From assembly GCA_947504795.1 (NCBI GenBank), contig CANNJG010000049.1:1-10886 (forward strand): a stretch of 10,886 nucleotides of DNA, in the 5' to 3' direction. Positions within the stretch are counted from its first letter, which is position 1; each line of letters starts with the position of its first letter. Below the pieces are notes generated by a model that saw nothing but the letters and a program-made list of their open reading frames with translations, made no database searches and had not been told where the DNA came from. Shown here piece after piece: positions 1 to 5,818 of this stretch. Source of the stretch: Legionellaceae bacterium (GTDB lineage: Bacteria; Pseudomonadota; Gammaproteobacteria; Legionellales; Legionellaceae). A program made the translations under genes and the position numbers.

Positions 1-1
1 A

Positions 2-139
2 CTCTCACCTTTTCAAGTGATTTGTCAGATTAGGTTCGAACTAATACATTTAAATATTTATGGCTTGCCAGCGGACCTTGAACAAGTTGAGATTAACTAC
101 TCTAATTATAAAAATCTTCTACATTGGTGCGAAAGGTAG
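2..139 (+). CDS. 3' end of an unrecognised protein gene (partial, runs off left edge)
   Basis: This is the only one of the three plus-strand frames that stays open from the left edge; it gives 45 residues ending LLHWCER before a TAG. The composition looks protein-like (aromatic residues, acidic and basic residues mixed, no low-complexity run). I do not recognise the family from such a short tail. A start, if real, lies outside the window. It could be a chance open frame of this length, so confidence is limited. It is on the same strand as the following alkene reductase gene, separated from it by about 129 bases. Confidence 0.4.
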   Translation, partial: LSPFQVICQIRFELIHLNIYGLPADLEQVEINYSNYKNLLHWCER

Positions 140-206
140 GATCTAGTATCTTTTTCTATTCGTTATGCCTTTATTATACCTTAAGTCTAAACTGCCGTGC
201 CGCACC

Positions 207-235
207 TTTTCAATCAAGTGATAAAGAAGTATATT
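207..235 (+). promoter_or_regulatory. candidate sigma70-type promoter for the alkene reductase gene
   Basis: TTTTCA (207-212) and TATATT (230-235) are separated by 17 bases and lie upstream of the preferred ATG at 269, giving a leader of roughly 25-30 bases. The -35 hexamer matches the TTGACA consensus at only four of six positions. In this AT-rich stretch such matches occur by chance. The rest of the gap (140-268) holds nothing else I can name. Confidence 0.25.
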
Positions 236-268
236 GCATATTTAAAAAACGTCACGGGCTTATTCAGC

Positions 269-1366
269 ATGGATACTTTAGCACTATTTAAACCGTATGA
301 TTTAGCAGGCCTGCCTTTGCGCTCGCGGATAGTCATGGCCCCCTTAACACGCAATCGCGCCGTCCATGGCAGCGACGCACCTCAGGCATTAAATGCTACT
401 TATTATAAACAACGCGCCACAGCTGGCTTGATCATTTCTGAAGCCACACAAATTTCACCAACTGCGAAAGGCTATGCATGGACACCCGGCATCTATTCTC
501 CCGCACAAATGACAGGATGGAAACTGGTTACGGATGCCGTACATGACCAGGGCGGACACATATTCGCTCAATTATGGCATGTCGGGCGTTTCTCCCACCC
601 CTCTTTACAACCCAATGGCCAATTACCTGTAGCACCTTCCGCGATTGCTCCCCCTCTTGGCTCTAGAACCATTATTGAAACAGGTGAATATGCTGTTCTG
701 GGAACACCAAGAGCAATGCGAGAAGACGAAATAAAAACAATTATCAACGACTATCAACATGCGGCGCAAGCGGCGATAAATGCTGGTTTTGATGGCGTTG
801 AAATTCATGCAGCGAATGGTTATTTGATTCAACAATTTATGTCCAGTGCTTCGAATCATCGTAACGACGAATATGGCGGCTCCATCAGCAATCGCTTGCG
901 TTTTGCGCTAGAAGTCGTTACCGCTATTATCGATCAAATTGGCGCACATCGCACTGGCATCCGGTTATCTCCCGTCAGTTCCGCTAATGGCGCTACGGAT
1001 GAGGCGCCCTACTCATTATATGCTCAACTAGTTAAAGAGTTAGACTCATTGGGGTTAACCTATATCCATGTCATAGAAGGCATAACCGGCGGCGATCGAA
1101 ATGCACGACCCGAATTTGATTTTCAAGCATTAAGAGCACTCTTTAGAGGAACGTGGGTAGTAAATAATGGTTATGACCGCGAATTAGCGATACAGGCGAT
1201 TGAAAGTGGTTATGCGAATTTGGTCGCTTTTGGTAAACCTTTTATTGCAAACCCAGATTTAGTCTACCGCTTTGCACATAACGTCCCTTTGAATACCCCC
1301 GACCCAAAAACTTTTTATGGTGGCGACATGAAGGGCTATACCGACTATCCGTTTTATCTAGCATAA
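269..1366 (+). CDS. Old Yellow Enzyme-family NAD(P)H-dependent alkene reductase (NemA-like)
   Basis: FMN-containing TIM-barrel flavoprotein expected to reduce activated C=C bonds (enones, maleimides, nitro-compounds) with NAD(P)H in the cytoplasm. The protein is 365 residues, the length of E. coli NemA. Visible family hallmarks: the N-terminal LFKPYDLAGLPLRSRIVMAP strand, the QLWHVGR segment, the substrate/FMN site EIHAANGYL with His180, Asn183 and Tyr185, then NDEYGGS, RLSPV, and the terminal GGDMKGYTDYP. The His-x-x-Asn pair is the OYE1-like version rather than the His-x-x-His of NemA/PETN reductase, so orthology to nemA itself is uncertain. An upstream in-frame GTG at 197 would add 24 residues not typical of the family, so I prefer the ATG at 269, although it lacks a clear Shine-Dalgarno. 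The 3' end overlaps the convergent umuC by 13 bases. Confidence 0.95.
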   Translation: MDTLALFKPYDLAGLPLRSRIVMAPLTRNRAVHGSDAPQALNATYYKQRATAGLIISEATQISPTAKGYAWTPGIYSPAQMTGWKLVTDAVHDQGGHIFAQLWHVGRFSHPSLQPNGQLPVAPSAIAPPLGSRTIIETGEYAVLGTPRAMREDEIKTIINDYQHAAQAAINAGFDGVEIHAANGYLIQQFMSSASNHRNDEYGGSISNRLRFALEVVTAIIDQIGAHRTGIRLSPVSSANGATDEAPYSLYAQLVKELDSLGLTYIHVIEGITGGDRNARPEFDFQALRALFRGTWVVNNGYDRELAIQAIESGYANLVAFGKPFIANPDLVYRFAHNVPLNTPDPKTFYGGDMKGYTDYPFYLA

Positions 1367-2613
1367 ATAATCGGCAAATCTGACCATTTTGTCGTGTAAC
1401 ACGGTGTTTTAAACGCTCGTTTCATCGACCATGTCTTTCGCATGCCTTCGGCTGCCAAATGCATCACCCTATGGCCGTATTTATGATTAATCGCCTCGAT
1501 AACCTTCATGGTTTTTTCGGATCTCATGAGGCCTTCTTCTAAAGGCTGATGAAATAAATCATATTGTTGATGACTTTTATCATATAAATCCGAGAATAAA
1601 ACACCACATTTTTTGTATTGAACCCCTTCTTTATAAATTTTTTTGAGACATTGCCTTGCATATCGTGTGATAAGGGTGATGTCATCGGTACTATGAATCA
1701 ACTCGATAGTGATCGCGTTATGATACTGTTCTAGCTCCTGACGAAAATGATTAGATTGTATATACACACATAATTGTTTCGTCTTTAATCCTTGTCGACG
1801 CAATTTACCCCAAGCAATCGCGCAATGATAACTAACGGCCTCTCGCAAAGCGTAATAGTCTGTTTGCAACGCTCCAAAAGAACGCGACGACATAATAGAG
1901 TGACTGCGTTCATTCACCGCCCACTCAATGCATGATATACCCTGAAGCTCTAGTATGGTTTTAGCTAGCATCACATTGCCTAGATTTTTAATCCGATGGG
2001 TATCGATGTTAATCAAATCAAATGCCGTGTGAACACCTTGGTTTATCAGTTTTTTTTGCCACTGCCGCCCTATTCCCCACACATCGCCTATTTCTAGTTG
2101 ATTGAGCCAAGAAAGATTATCGAGCGTAGAAAAAACTGGGGATTTAAGTATCTTTTTAGCAATCGCATTAGCCGCTTTAGCCAACGTTTTCGTGGTTCCG
2201 ATACCAATAGACGTTGGTATCCCGGTATTTTTTAATATTTTTTTTTGTAAACTCCAGCAGAATGGCTCGATGAGCGGTACCGGCATGGTGCTTAAATCTA
2301 GAAATGCCTCATCAATAGAATAAATGTGTATATCATCCCAATTCTCTTGAATGGTAGACATCACGCGCTCTGATAAATCACCATATAACGCATAATTGGA
2401 TGAAAAAACCTGGATACGATGTTCCTGACATACCTCATTTACCTTGAAAAATGGCACACCCATTTGAATTCCAAGTGCTTTGGATTCGTTCGATCGTGCA
2501 ATCACACAACCATCATTGTTCGATAACACCACCACCGGTTTACTCATCAAATCGGGTCGAAACACTCTTTCACAACTCACAAAAAAATTATTGCAGTCAA
2601 TTAAAGCAAACAT
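1354..2613 (-). CDS. umuC: DNA polymerase V catalytic subunit UmuC
   Basis: Y-family translesion DNA polymerase that, with two cleaved UmuD' subunits and RecA, copies past lesions at the price of mutations. It is 419 residues from ATG at 2613 (E. coli UmuC is 422). Seen directly: the N-terminal catalytic motif MFALIDCNNFF with Asp6, VVVLSNNDGCVIARSNE, the second catalytic motif YSIDEAF with Asp101-Glu102, helix-hairpin-helix-like region near residues 170-210 (GDVWGIGRQW), little-finger domain, and a C-terminal beta-clamp-binding type motif QQYDLF. The frame extends 13 codons further upstream, but those codons lie inside umuD and the family starts at MFAL. Its ATG shares one base with the umuD stop (TAATG), and no separate Shine-Dalgarno is seen, implying translational coupling. 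Position 11, Tyr (the steric gate) in E. coli UmuC, is Phe here. The 3' end overlaps the convergent alkene reductase gene. Confidence 0.97.
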   Translation of the reverse strand: MFALIDCNNFFVSCERVFRPDLMSKPVVVLSNNDGCVIARSNESKALGIQMGVPFFKVNEVCQEHRIQVFSSNYALYGDLSERVMSTIQENWDDIHIYSIDEAFLDLSTMPVPLIEPFCWSLQKKILKNTGIPTSIGIGTTKTLAKAANAIAKKILKSPVFSTLDNLSWLNQLEIGDVWGIGRQWQKKLINQGVHTAFDLINIDTHRIKNLGNVMLAKTILELQGISCIEWAVNERSHSIMSSRSFGALQTDYYALREAVSYHCAIAWGKLRRQGLKTKQLCVYIQSNHFRQELEQYHNAITIELIHSTDDITLITRYARQCLKKIYKEGVQYKKCGVLFSDLYDKSHQQYDLFHQPLEEGLMRSEKTMKVIEAINHKYGHRVMHLAAEGMRKTWSMKRAFKTPCYTTKWSDLPIIYAR

Positions 2614-3134
2614 TAGCGTACCGCATGAATAACATGCGTTACCACACCCCAAATAACTAACTCTTGTGAATCGGTAATATCTATCACAGGATAACTATTG
2701 TTTTCAGGAATCAGTTTCACTCGCCCTTTCACAAGTGACAGTCGTTTCACGGTCAGCTCACCCTCAACAGCAGCTATTACGACTTTACCGTCGGTAGGCT
2801 GTAAACTTTTATCTACAATCAACATATCACCAGATTGAATCCCAGCATTTTTCATAGAATCGCCAGATACTTTAAGAAAAAAAGTGGCACTTGGATGCTT
2901 AATAAGATAGGTATTTAAATCAAGTTTGTTCTCAATATAATCATCCGCTGGCGATGGAAATCCAGCACTAACGGTACTAACGTATAAAGGGAGCTCAAAT
3001 GAAGATATGTGCCCTTGAAGAAACGTCAAAACATCTTGTATTTTTGACATTGGGATTCTCATGGGTTTTGTGGCTTCGCCATAGACATTTATGCCTTTTG
3101 GGCGGCCTACGCTTCTTTTTTTCTCTTGATACAT
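2613..3134 (-). CDS. umuD: UmuD, self-cleaving S24/LexA-type subunit of DNA polymerase V, with an N-terminal extension
   Basis: Accessory subunit of polymerase V that is normally activated by RecA-stimulated self-cleavage. Numbering from the ATG at 3134 (173 residues): cleavage site Ala57-Gly58 followed by FPSPADDYIE, the catalytic Ser93 in GDSM and Lys130 in LTVKRL, and the C-terminal beta core ending VVTHVIHAVR. E. coli UmuD has 139 residues and cuts at position 24-25, so about 33 residues are added here. The extension contains a basic segment EKKRSVGRPKG (AT-hook-like Gly-Arg-Pro core, residues 10-12) and then TKPMRIPMSKIQDVLTFL, which reads as a strand followed by a helix, reminiscent of ribbon-helix-helix DNA-binding proteins. 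A TTG four codons upstream (3146) is in frame, but ATG 3134 is preferred. The start codon lies inside a 50-bp perfect palindrome, and no good Shine-Dalgarno precedes it. First gene of the umuDC operon. Confidence 0.93.
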   Translation of the reverse strand: MYQEKKRSVGRPKGINVYGEATKPMRIPMSKIQDVLTFLQGHISSFELPLYVSTVSAGFPSPADDYIENKLDLNTYLIKHPSATFFLKVSGDSMKNAGIQSGDMLIVDKSLQPTDGKVVIAAVEGELTVKRLSLVKGRVKLIPENNSYPVIDITDSQELVIWGVVTHVIHAVR

Positions 3135-3178
3135 AGTACCATGCAATTAGTGTACACTAATTGCATGGTACTATGTAT
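3129..3178. repeat. perfect 50-bp palindrome over the umuD start; candidate operator
   Basis: Every base from 3129 to 3153 pairs with its partner from 3178 down to 3154, with no spacer; the centre is TAGTGTACACTA. Symmetric half-sites can be read as TAGT at 3134-3137 and 3148-3151, and ACTA at 3156-3159 and 3170-3173, with 14-base steps within each arm. The umuD ATG (3134-3132, minus strand) lies in the proximal arm. As DNA this looks like a multi-site operator. If transcribed, it would also hide the start codon in a hairpin. Which protein binds is unknown; autoregulation by UmuD is my hypothesis. Confidence 0.85.
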
Positions 3179-3197
3179 GGATAGGTATGTAAATGGC

Positions 3198-3221
3198 CGG
3201 ACAAGCTTGTATGTCGCCGGG
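3198..3221. repeat. imperfect inverted repeat between umuD and panD
   Basis: CCGGACA and TGTCGCCGG face each other around a short loop containing the 10-bp palindrome ACAAGCTTGT; the stem carries a two-base bulge. No T-run follows on either strand, so it is not a standard intrinsic terminator. It sits in the 232-base gap between the divergent umuD and panD genes, between the big palindrome and the panD promoter. Function is unknown and it may be chance. Confidence 0.3.
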
Positions 3222-3262
3222 TAGCTAGACTCATGCGGCAAACTTCATTACGTAAGTCCTGG

Positions 3263-3291
3263 TTATAAATGTTAATAAAATGCAGTATAAT
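3263..3291 (+). promoter_or_regulatory. candidate sigma70 promoter for panD
   Basis: A perfect -10 hexamer TATAAT (3286-3291) is preceded, 17 bases upstream, by TTATAA (3263-3268), a weak -35. Transcription would start near 3298 and give a leader of about 70 bases before the panD ATG at 3367. That leader contains the hairpin described at 3311-3347. Confidence 0.45.
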
Positions 3292-3310
3292 GCCGCACTT
3301 TATCCGTCAA

Positions 3311-3347
3311 GGGTAGGAACGTCGACGTGCTTCTTTGCCCATCCTAC
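3311..3347. repeat. inverted repeat in the panD leader, possible dispersed-repeat remnant
   Basis: GTAGGA (3313-3318) and TCCTAC (3342-3347) are complementary arms around 23 bases that include the 10-bp palindrome ACGTCGACGT (3319-3328). On the minus strand the right part reads GTAGGATGGGCAAAG, a wording I associate with short dispersed repeats in several proteobacterial genomes; this is recollection, not a search. It falls in the predicted 5' leader of panD. Confidence 0.35.
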
Positions 3348-3366
3348 ATTAAAGGTCCCAAATACT

Positions 3367-3750
3367 ATGTTTTATAGAAGAATGCTAAAGTCCAAAATTC
3401 ACCGCGCTCGCGTAACCCATGCCGATTTAGACTATGAAGGAAGTATTACGATTGCACCAGAATTGTTAATAGCCGCGAACATTCTACCCTATGAAGCGGT
3501 GCATATCTGGAATGTGACGGCGGGCACGCGCTTTGAAACGTATGCCATTGAAGGCGCGGCTAACTCAAGTCACATCTGTGTGAATGGTGCCGCAGCCCAC
3601 CTTGTCACGCTCGGCGACATTATTATCATCGCTTCTTTTATACAGCTCGCGGATGAGCTGTGTTCTACCTATCTGCCTAAAGCCATTTTTGTTGACGCAC
3701 ACAATCGCATCAAAGAGACTCGAGCAGAAGTCGCGACACTTACGGACTGA
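3367..3750 (+). CDS. panD: aspartate 1-decarboxylase PanD (pyruvoyl enzyme precursor)
   Basis: Converts L-aspartate to beta-alanine for pantothenate and coenzyme A synthesis; made as a pro-enzyme that cuts itself to form a pyruvoyl group. It is 127 residues from ATG 3367 (E. coli PanD 126). Seen: MLKSKIHRARVTHADLDYEGS with Lys10 and the self-cleavage pair Gly25-Ser26, HIWNVTAGTRFETYAI with Arg55, Thr58 and Tyr59, and the VNGAAAH and GDIIIIASF motifs. The frame continues upstream to 3280, but those residues match nothing in the family. A moderate Shine-Dalgarno AAAGG (3351-3355) lies 11 bases before the chosen start. No panB or panC is adjacent. The last 11 bases overlap the convergent gene for a secreted protein. 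Confidence 0.95.
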   Translation: MFYRRMLKSKIHRARVTHADLDYEGSITIAPELLIAANILPYEAVHIWNVTAGTRFETYAIEGAANSSHICVNGAAAHLVTLGDIIIIASFIQLADELCSTYLPKAIFVDAHNRIKETRAEVATLTD

Positions 3751-4207
3751 TTTTAGGAATATTATCTACTTCACACATGCAGTTAGAGGTAGCATTAGGT
3801 GGCAAGGGGACATTCGCAAAATATTTAGGATAACAAACGGTCACATTCCAAGCGACCTCACCAGGCTCGAGCGCATCAGGTAGTTTCCAATATCGTTGCC
3901 CGGAGAATACCCTGTCTTCATCGGTCGACCAAAATGCGGGTGAAAATTTTGCAAATAAAGCAAGCGTTTCGCCGCCCGAACACTCAAATGTCTGACGGCC
4001 CCAAGCGGTACCTAATGGGACCATAATTGATCCGAGCTGTTTATTCGTTTCAGCATCCTTTATATCAACCGTCACGTCATACATTTTCCAACAACTGTCT
4101 TTTACCAAGGTTAAATAACAGGGAACGGCGTATGCGGACAAAGACAACCAAGAAATAACCATGGCTATGACTGTTCTAAAAGATGAGGGTATACGTCCAT
4201 TTTCCAT
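3740..4207 (-). CDS. small secreted (periplasmic) cysteine-rich protein of unknown function
   Basis: I do not recognise a named family. The 155-residue product starts with a positively charged stretch and a hydrophobic segment (VIAMVISWLSLSAYA, residues 13-27) that looks like a signal peptide with probable cleavage after Ala27. The mature part has six cysteines (30, 39, 76, 125, 143, 145), an even number consistent with disulfides outside the cytoplasm, and many aromatics (SCWKMYDVTVDI, SPAFWSTDEDR, RYWKLPD, AWNVTVCYP). There is no lipobox, further membrane segment or enzymatic motif. The start at 4207 is supported by AAGGA (4216-4220) eight bases upstream; longer in-frame starts such as TTG 4309 would bury the signal peptide. 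It is divergent from sohB and overlaps panD at its 3' end. It resembles, from memory only, conserved hypothetical proteins of Legionella-like bacteria. Confidence 0.8.
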   Translation of the reverse strand: MENGRIPSSFRTVIAMVISWLSLSAYAVPCYLTLVKDSCWKMYDVTVDIKDAETNKQLGSIMVPLGTAWGRQTFECSGGETLALFAKFSPAFWSTDEDRVFSGQRYWKLPDALEPGEVAWNVTVCYPKYFANVPLPPNATSNCMCEVDNIPKISP

Positions 4208-4278
4208 ACATAAGATCCTTAATTGTTCTGTGACAATGAAAACCGCGCTTATCGCCGACCTTTCTACCTCTGCCGACT

Positions 4279-4298
4279 TGTCCACTGGACATATTCTA
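4279..4298 (-). promoter_or_regulatory. possible -10 box with adjacent 13-bp inverted repeat upstream of the secreted-protein gene
   Basis: On the minus strand TAGAAT (4298-4293) resembles a -10 hexamer. Two bases further lies the inverted repeat TGTCCA-G-TGGACA (4291-4279), a typical size and place for a repressor operator. No good -35 is seen at 17 bases. A second weak repeat, ATTGT-6 bases-ACAAT, is at 4222-4237. The 182-base divergent gap (4208-4389) holds nothing else I can support. Confidence 0.25.
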
Positions 4299-4389
4299 GC
4301 GCGAAACAAACCCTAATTTTTTATCATACTAGCTTGCCAGACAAATTTCGAGTAGGATTTGTAATCTTATACACATTCATAGGTAAGTT

Positions 4390-5325
4390 ATGGCGTTCTT
4401 AGCACAATACGGTTTGTTTTTTTTGAAAGCCATAACCTTAGTAGTTGCCGCATTGACTTTAATGGCTGGGATGTTGAGTCTAAACCGAAAACCCAAGACA
4501 GCCTTAACCATTACGTCACTAAACAAAGACTATGAGCACCTGTTGAAACGCATGGAAAAAGAAATAGTACAGAAAAAAACCAAACGTCCGAAATCTAAAA
4601 AAACCTTGAAGCCGACCTTATTTGTGATTGATTTCAATGGTGATATCAAAGCCACACAAGTCGACGCTTTGCGCGAAGAAGTATCTGCAATCTTAGCCAT
4701 TGCAACCCCAAAAGATGAAGTATTACTGCGCTTAGAAAGCCCGGGAGGGACCGTCAATGGGTATGGATTAGCTGCCTCGCAAGTTCAACGATTGCGAGAT
4801 CGCAATATCACACTAACCGCCTGCATTGACAAAGTTGCAGCCAGCGGGGGTTATCTGATGGCCTGCGTTGCCAATACTATAATTGCCGCGCCTTTTGCAA
4901 TCATTGGCTCCATTGGTGTGGTGGCACAATTACCCAACTTTCATCGTTGGTTAGAAAAAAATAATATCGATGTTGAACTCCTAACTGCAGGCGAATATAA
5001 GCGCACGTTAACCGTATTTGGCAAAAATACCCCCAAAGGACGCGCGAAATTCAAAGAAGATTTAGAAGCCATTCATGACAATTTTCGACAATATTTGTTG
5101 GCTAATCGTCCTGACTTAAATATTGATAAGGTTGCAACCGGTGAACATTGGCTAGCAGCCGATGCAATCAATATGAATCTTGTGGATAAATTGCAAACCA
5201 GCGATGCATACATTATGGAAAAATTGTCCACACATAAAGTGTTTCAAATTAAAGCTCACCACAAAACTTCATTTTTAACTAAGCTTTTAAAACCAGTAGG
5301 ACAGTTGTTGCACCCGTTTGGTTAG
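4390..5325 (+). CDS. sohB: SohB-type inner-membrane S49 serine peptidase
   Basis: Member of the signal-peptide-peptidase A family (S49), expected to be anchored in the inner membrane with its protease domain in the periplasm. It has 311 residues; E. coli SohB is 349. Seen: an N-terminal hydrophobic segment (about 8-30, LFFLKAITLVVAALTLMAGM), a basic linker (KKTKRPKSKKTLKP), the strand TLFVIDFNGDI, LLRLESPGGTVNGYGLAA, the nucleophile motif AASGGYLMA with Ser152, then GSIGVVAQ, and the general base in AGEYKRTLTVFG with Lys204, giving the family's Ser-Lys dyad. AGG at 4381-4383 lies six bases before the ATG. It is divergent from the secreted-protein gene and convergent with rnhA. Substrate is not inferable from the sequence. 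Confidence 0.92.
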   Translation: MAFLAQYGLFFLKAITLVVAALTLMAGMLSLNRKPKTALTITSLNKDYEHLLKRMEKEIVQKKTKRPKSKKTLKPTLFVIDFNGDIKATQVDALREEVSAILAIATPKDEVLLRLESPGGTVNGYGLAASQVQRLRDRNITLTACIDKVAASGGYLMACVANTIIAAPFAIIGSIGVVAQLPNFHRWLEKNNIDVELLTAGEYKRTLTVFGKNTPKGRAKFKEDLEAIHDNFRQYLLANRPDLNIDKVATGEHWLAADAINMNLVDKLQTSDAYIMEKLSTHKVFQIKAHHKTSFLTKLLKPVGQLLHPFG

Positions 5326-5360
5326 TCTAGATGGTGTAAAAATCTTGGAGGAACGCGAGT

Positions 5361-5462
5361 ATGCGAGCAAAAACGATTCTTAAATTTGTTGCAAGGCCAC
5401 AATCGCTTCATTCGCTAACGCATCAGCACGATCATTTTCAGGGTGTCCAGAATGGCCTTTGA
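5361..5462 (+). CDS. possible 33-residue micro-ORF or gene remnant after sohB
   Basis: A full GGAGG (5347-5351) lies nine bases upstream of an ATG at 5361, ideal initiation geometry and one of the best in the window. The frame starts MRAKTILKFVARPQ and stops at TGA 5460-5462. From codon 7 on it runs antisense through the last part of rnhA, so most of its sequence is constrained by the other strand. I recognise no family. It could be a real small protein, the retained head of a gene lost in a rearrangement, or coincidence. It begins 35 bases after the sohB stop. Confidence 0.2.
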   Translation: MRAKTILKFVARPQSLHSLTHQHDHFQGVQNGL

Positions 5463-5814
5463 CCCAGTGCCAGTGAATATCATGAACCATAGCTAATTCA
5501 TCTAATATCGTCCATAAATCAGCATTTTTCACCGGTTCTTTTTGCGAGTTGCGCCAGTTATTTTTTTTCCATTGCGCCAGCCAAGTTTGCATACCTTGAC
5601 GTAAATAATTGGAATCCGTATACAAATCAACACGACAGCCACGTTTTAACAAGCGGAGGGCCTCAATAGCAGCAGTTAGCTCCATACGATTATTGGTCGT
5701 CAAAACTTCTGCGCCTTTAATTTCCTTTTCACTGTCTTGATAGCGCAAAATGGCACCCCAGCCGCCAGGGCCGGGGTTGCCTTTACATGCACCATCCGTA
5801 TAGATGGTCACCAT
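5380..5814 (-). CDS. rnhA: ribonuclease HI
   Basis: Endonuclease that cuts the RNA strand of RNA-DNA hybrids, with roles in replication and R-loop removal. It is 144 residues from ATG 5814 (E. coli 155). Counting from an alternative GTG one codon upstream (5817), the catalytic residues are Asp8 (TIYTDGACKGNPGPGGWG), Glu46 (NNRMELTAA), Asp68 (LYTDSNYL) and Asp129 (PENDRADALANEA), with His122 in KGHSGH; the basic handle WKKNNWRNSQKEPVKN is present. AGGA inside the tolB 3' end is seven bases from the ATG and only four from the GTG, which favours the ATG. The gene starts four bases after the tolB stop, so it is very likely co-transcribed with the tol genes. It sits where pal normally lies. Confidence 0.97.
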   Translation of the reverse strand: MVTIYTDGACKGNPGPGGWGAILRYQDSEKEIKGAEVLTTNNRMELTAAIEALRLLKRGCRVDLYTDSNYLRQGMQTWLAQWKKNNWRNSQKEPVKNADLWTILDELAMVHDIHWHWVKGHSGHPENDRADALANEAIVALQQI

Positions 5815-5818
5815 CACT

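Noticed and set aside
29..45. tRNA T-arm-like sequence (ATTAG stem, GTTCGAA loop, CTAAT stem)
   Set aside because: The stem pairs perfectly, but the loop is shifted by one base from the tRNA TTC pattern, no acceptor stem or CCA end follows at the right distance, and a protein frame runs through it.
197..268. GTG at 197 as the start of the alkene reductase
   Set aside because: It adds 24 residues not typical of the family and has no ribosome binding site; the ATG at 269 gives the expected N-terminus and length.
3135..3146. TTG at 3146 as the umuD start
   Set aside because: In frame but a weak codon without a Shine-Dalgarno, adding only four residues; ATG 3134 is more likely. The choice does not alter the finding about the palindrome.
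3280..3366. Upstream extension of panD from 3280
   Set aside because: The 29 extra residues match nothing in PanD, and the ATG codon at 3280-3282 lies upstream of the predicted transcription start and partly ahead of the TATAAT box.
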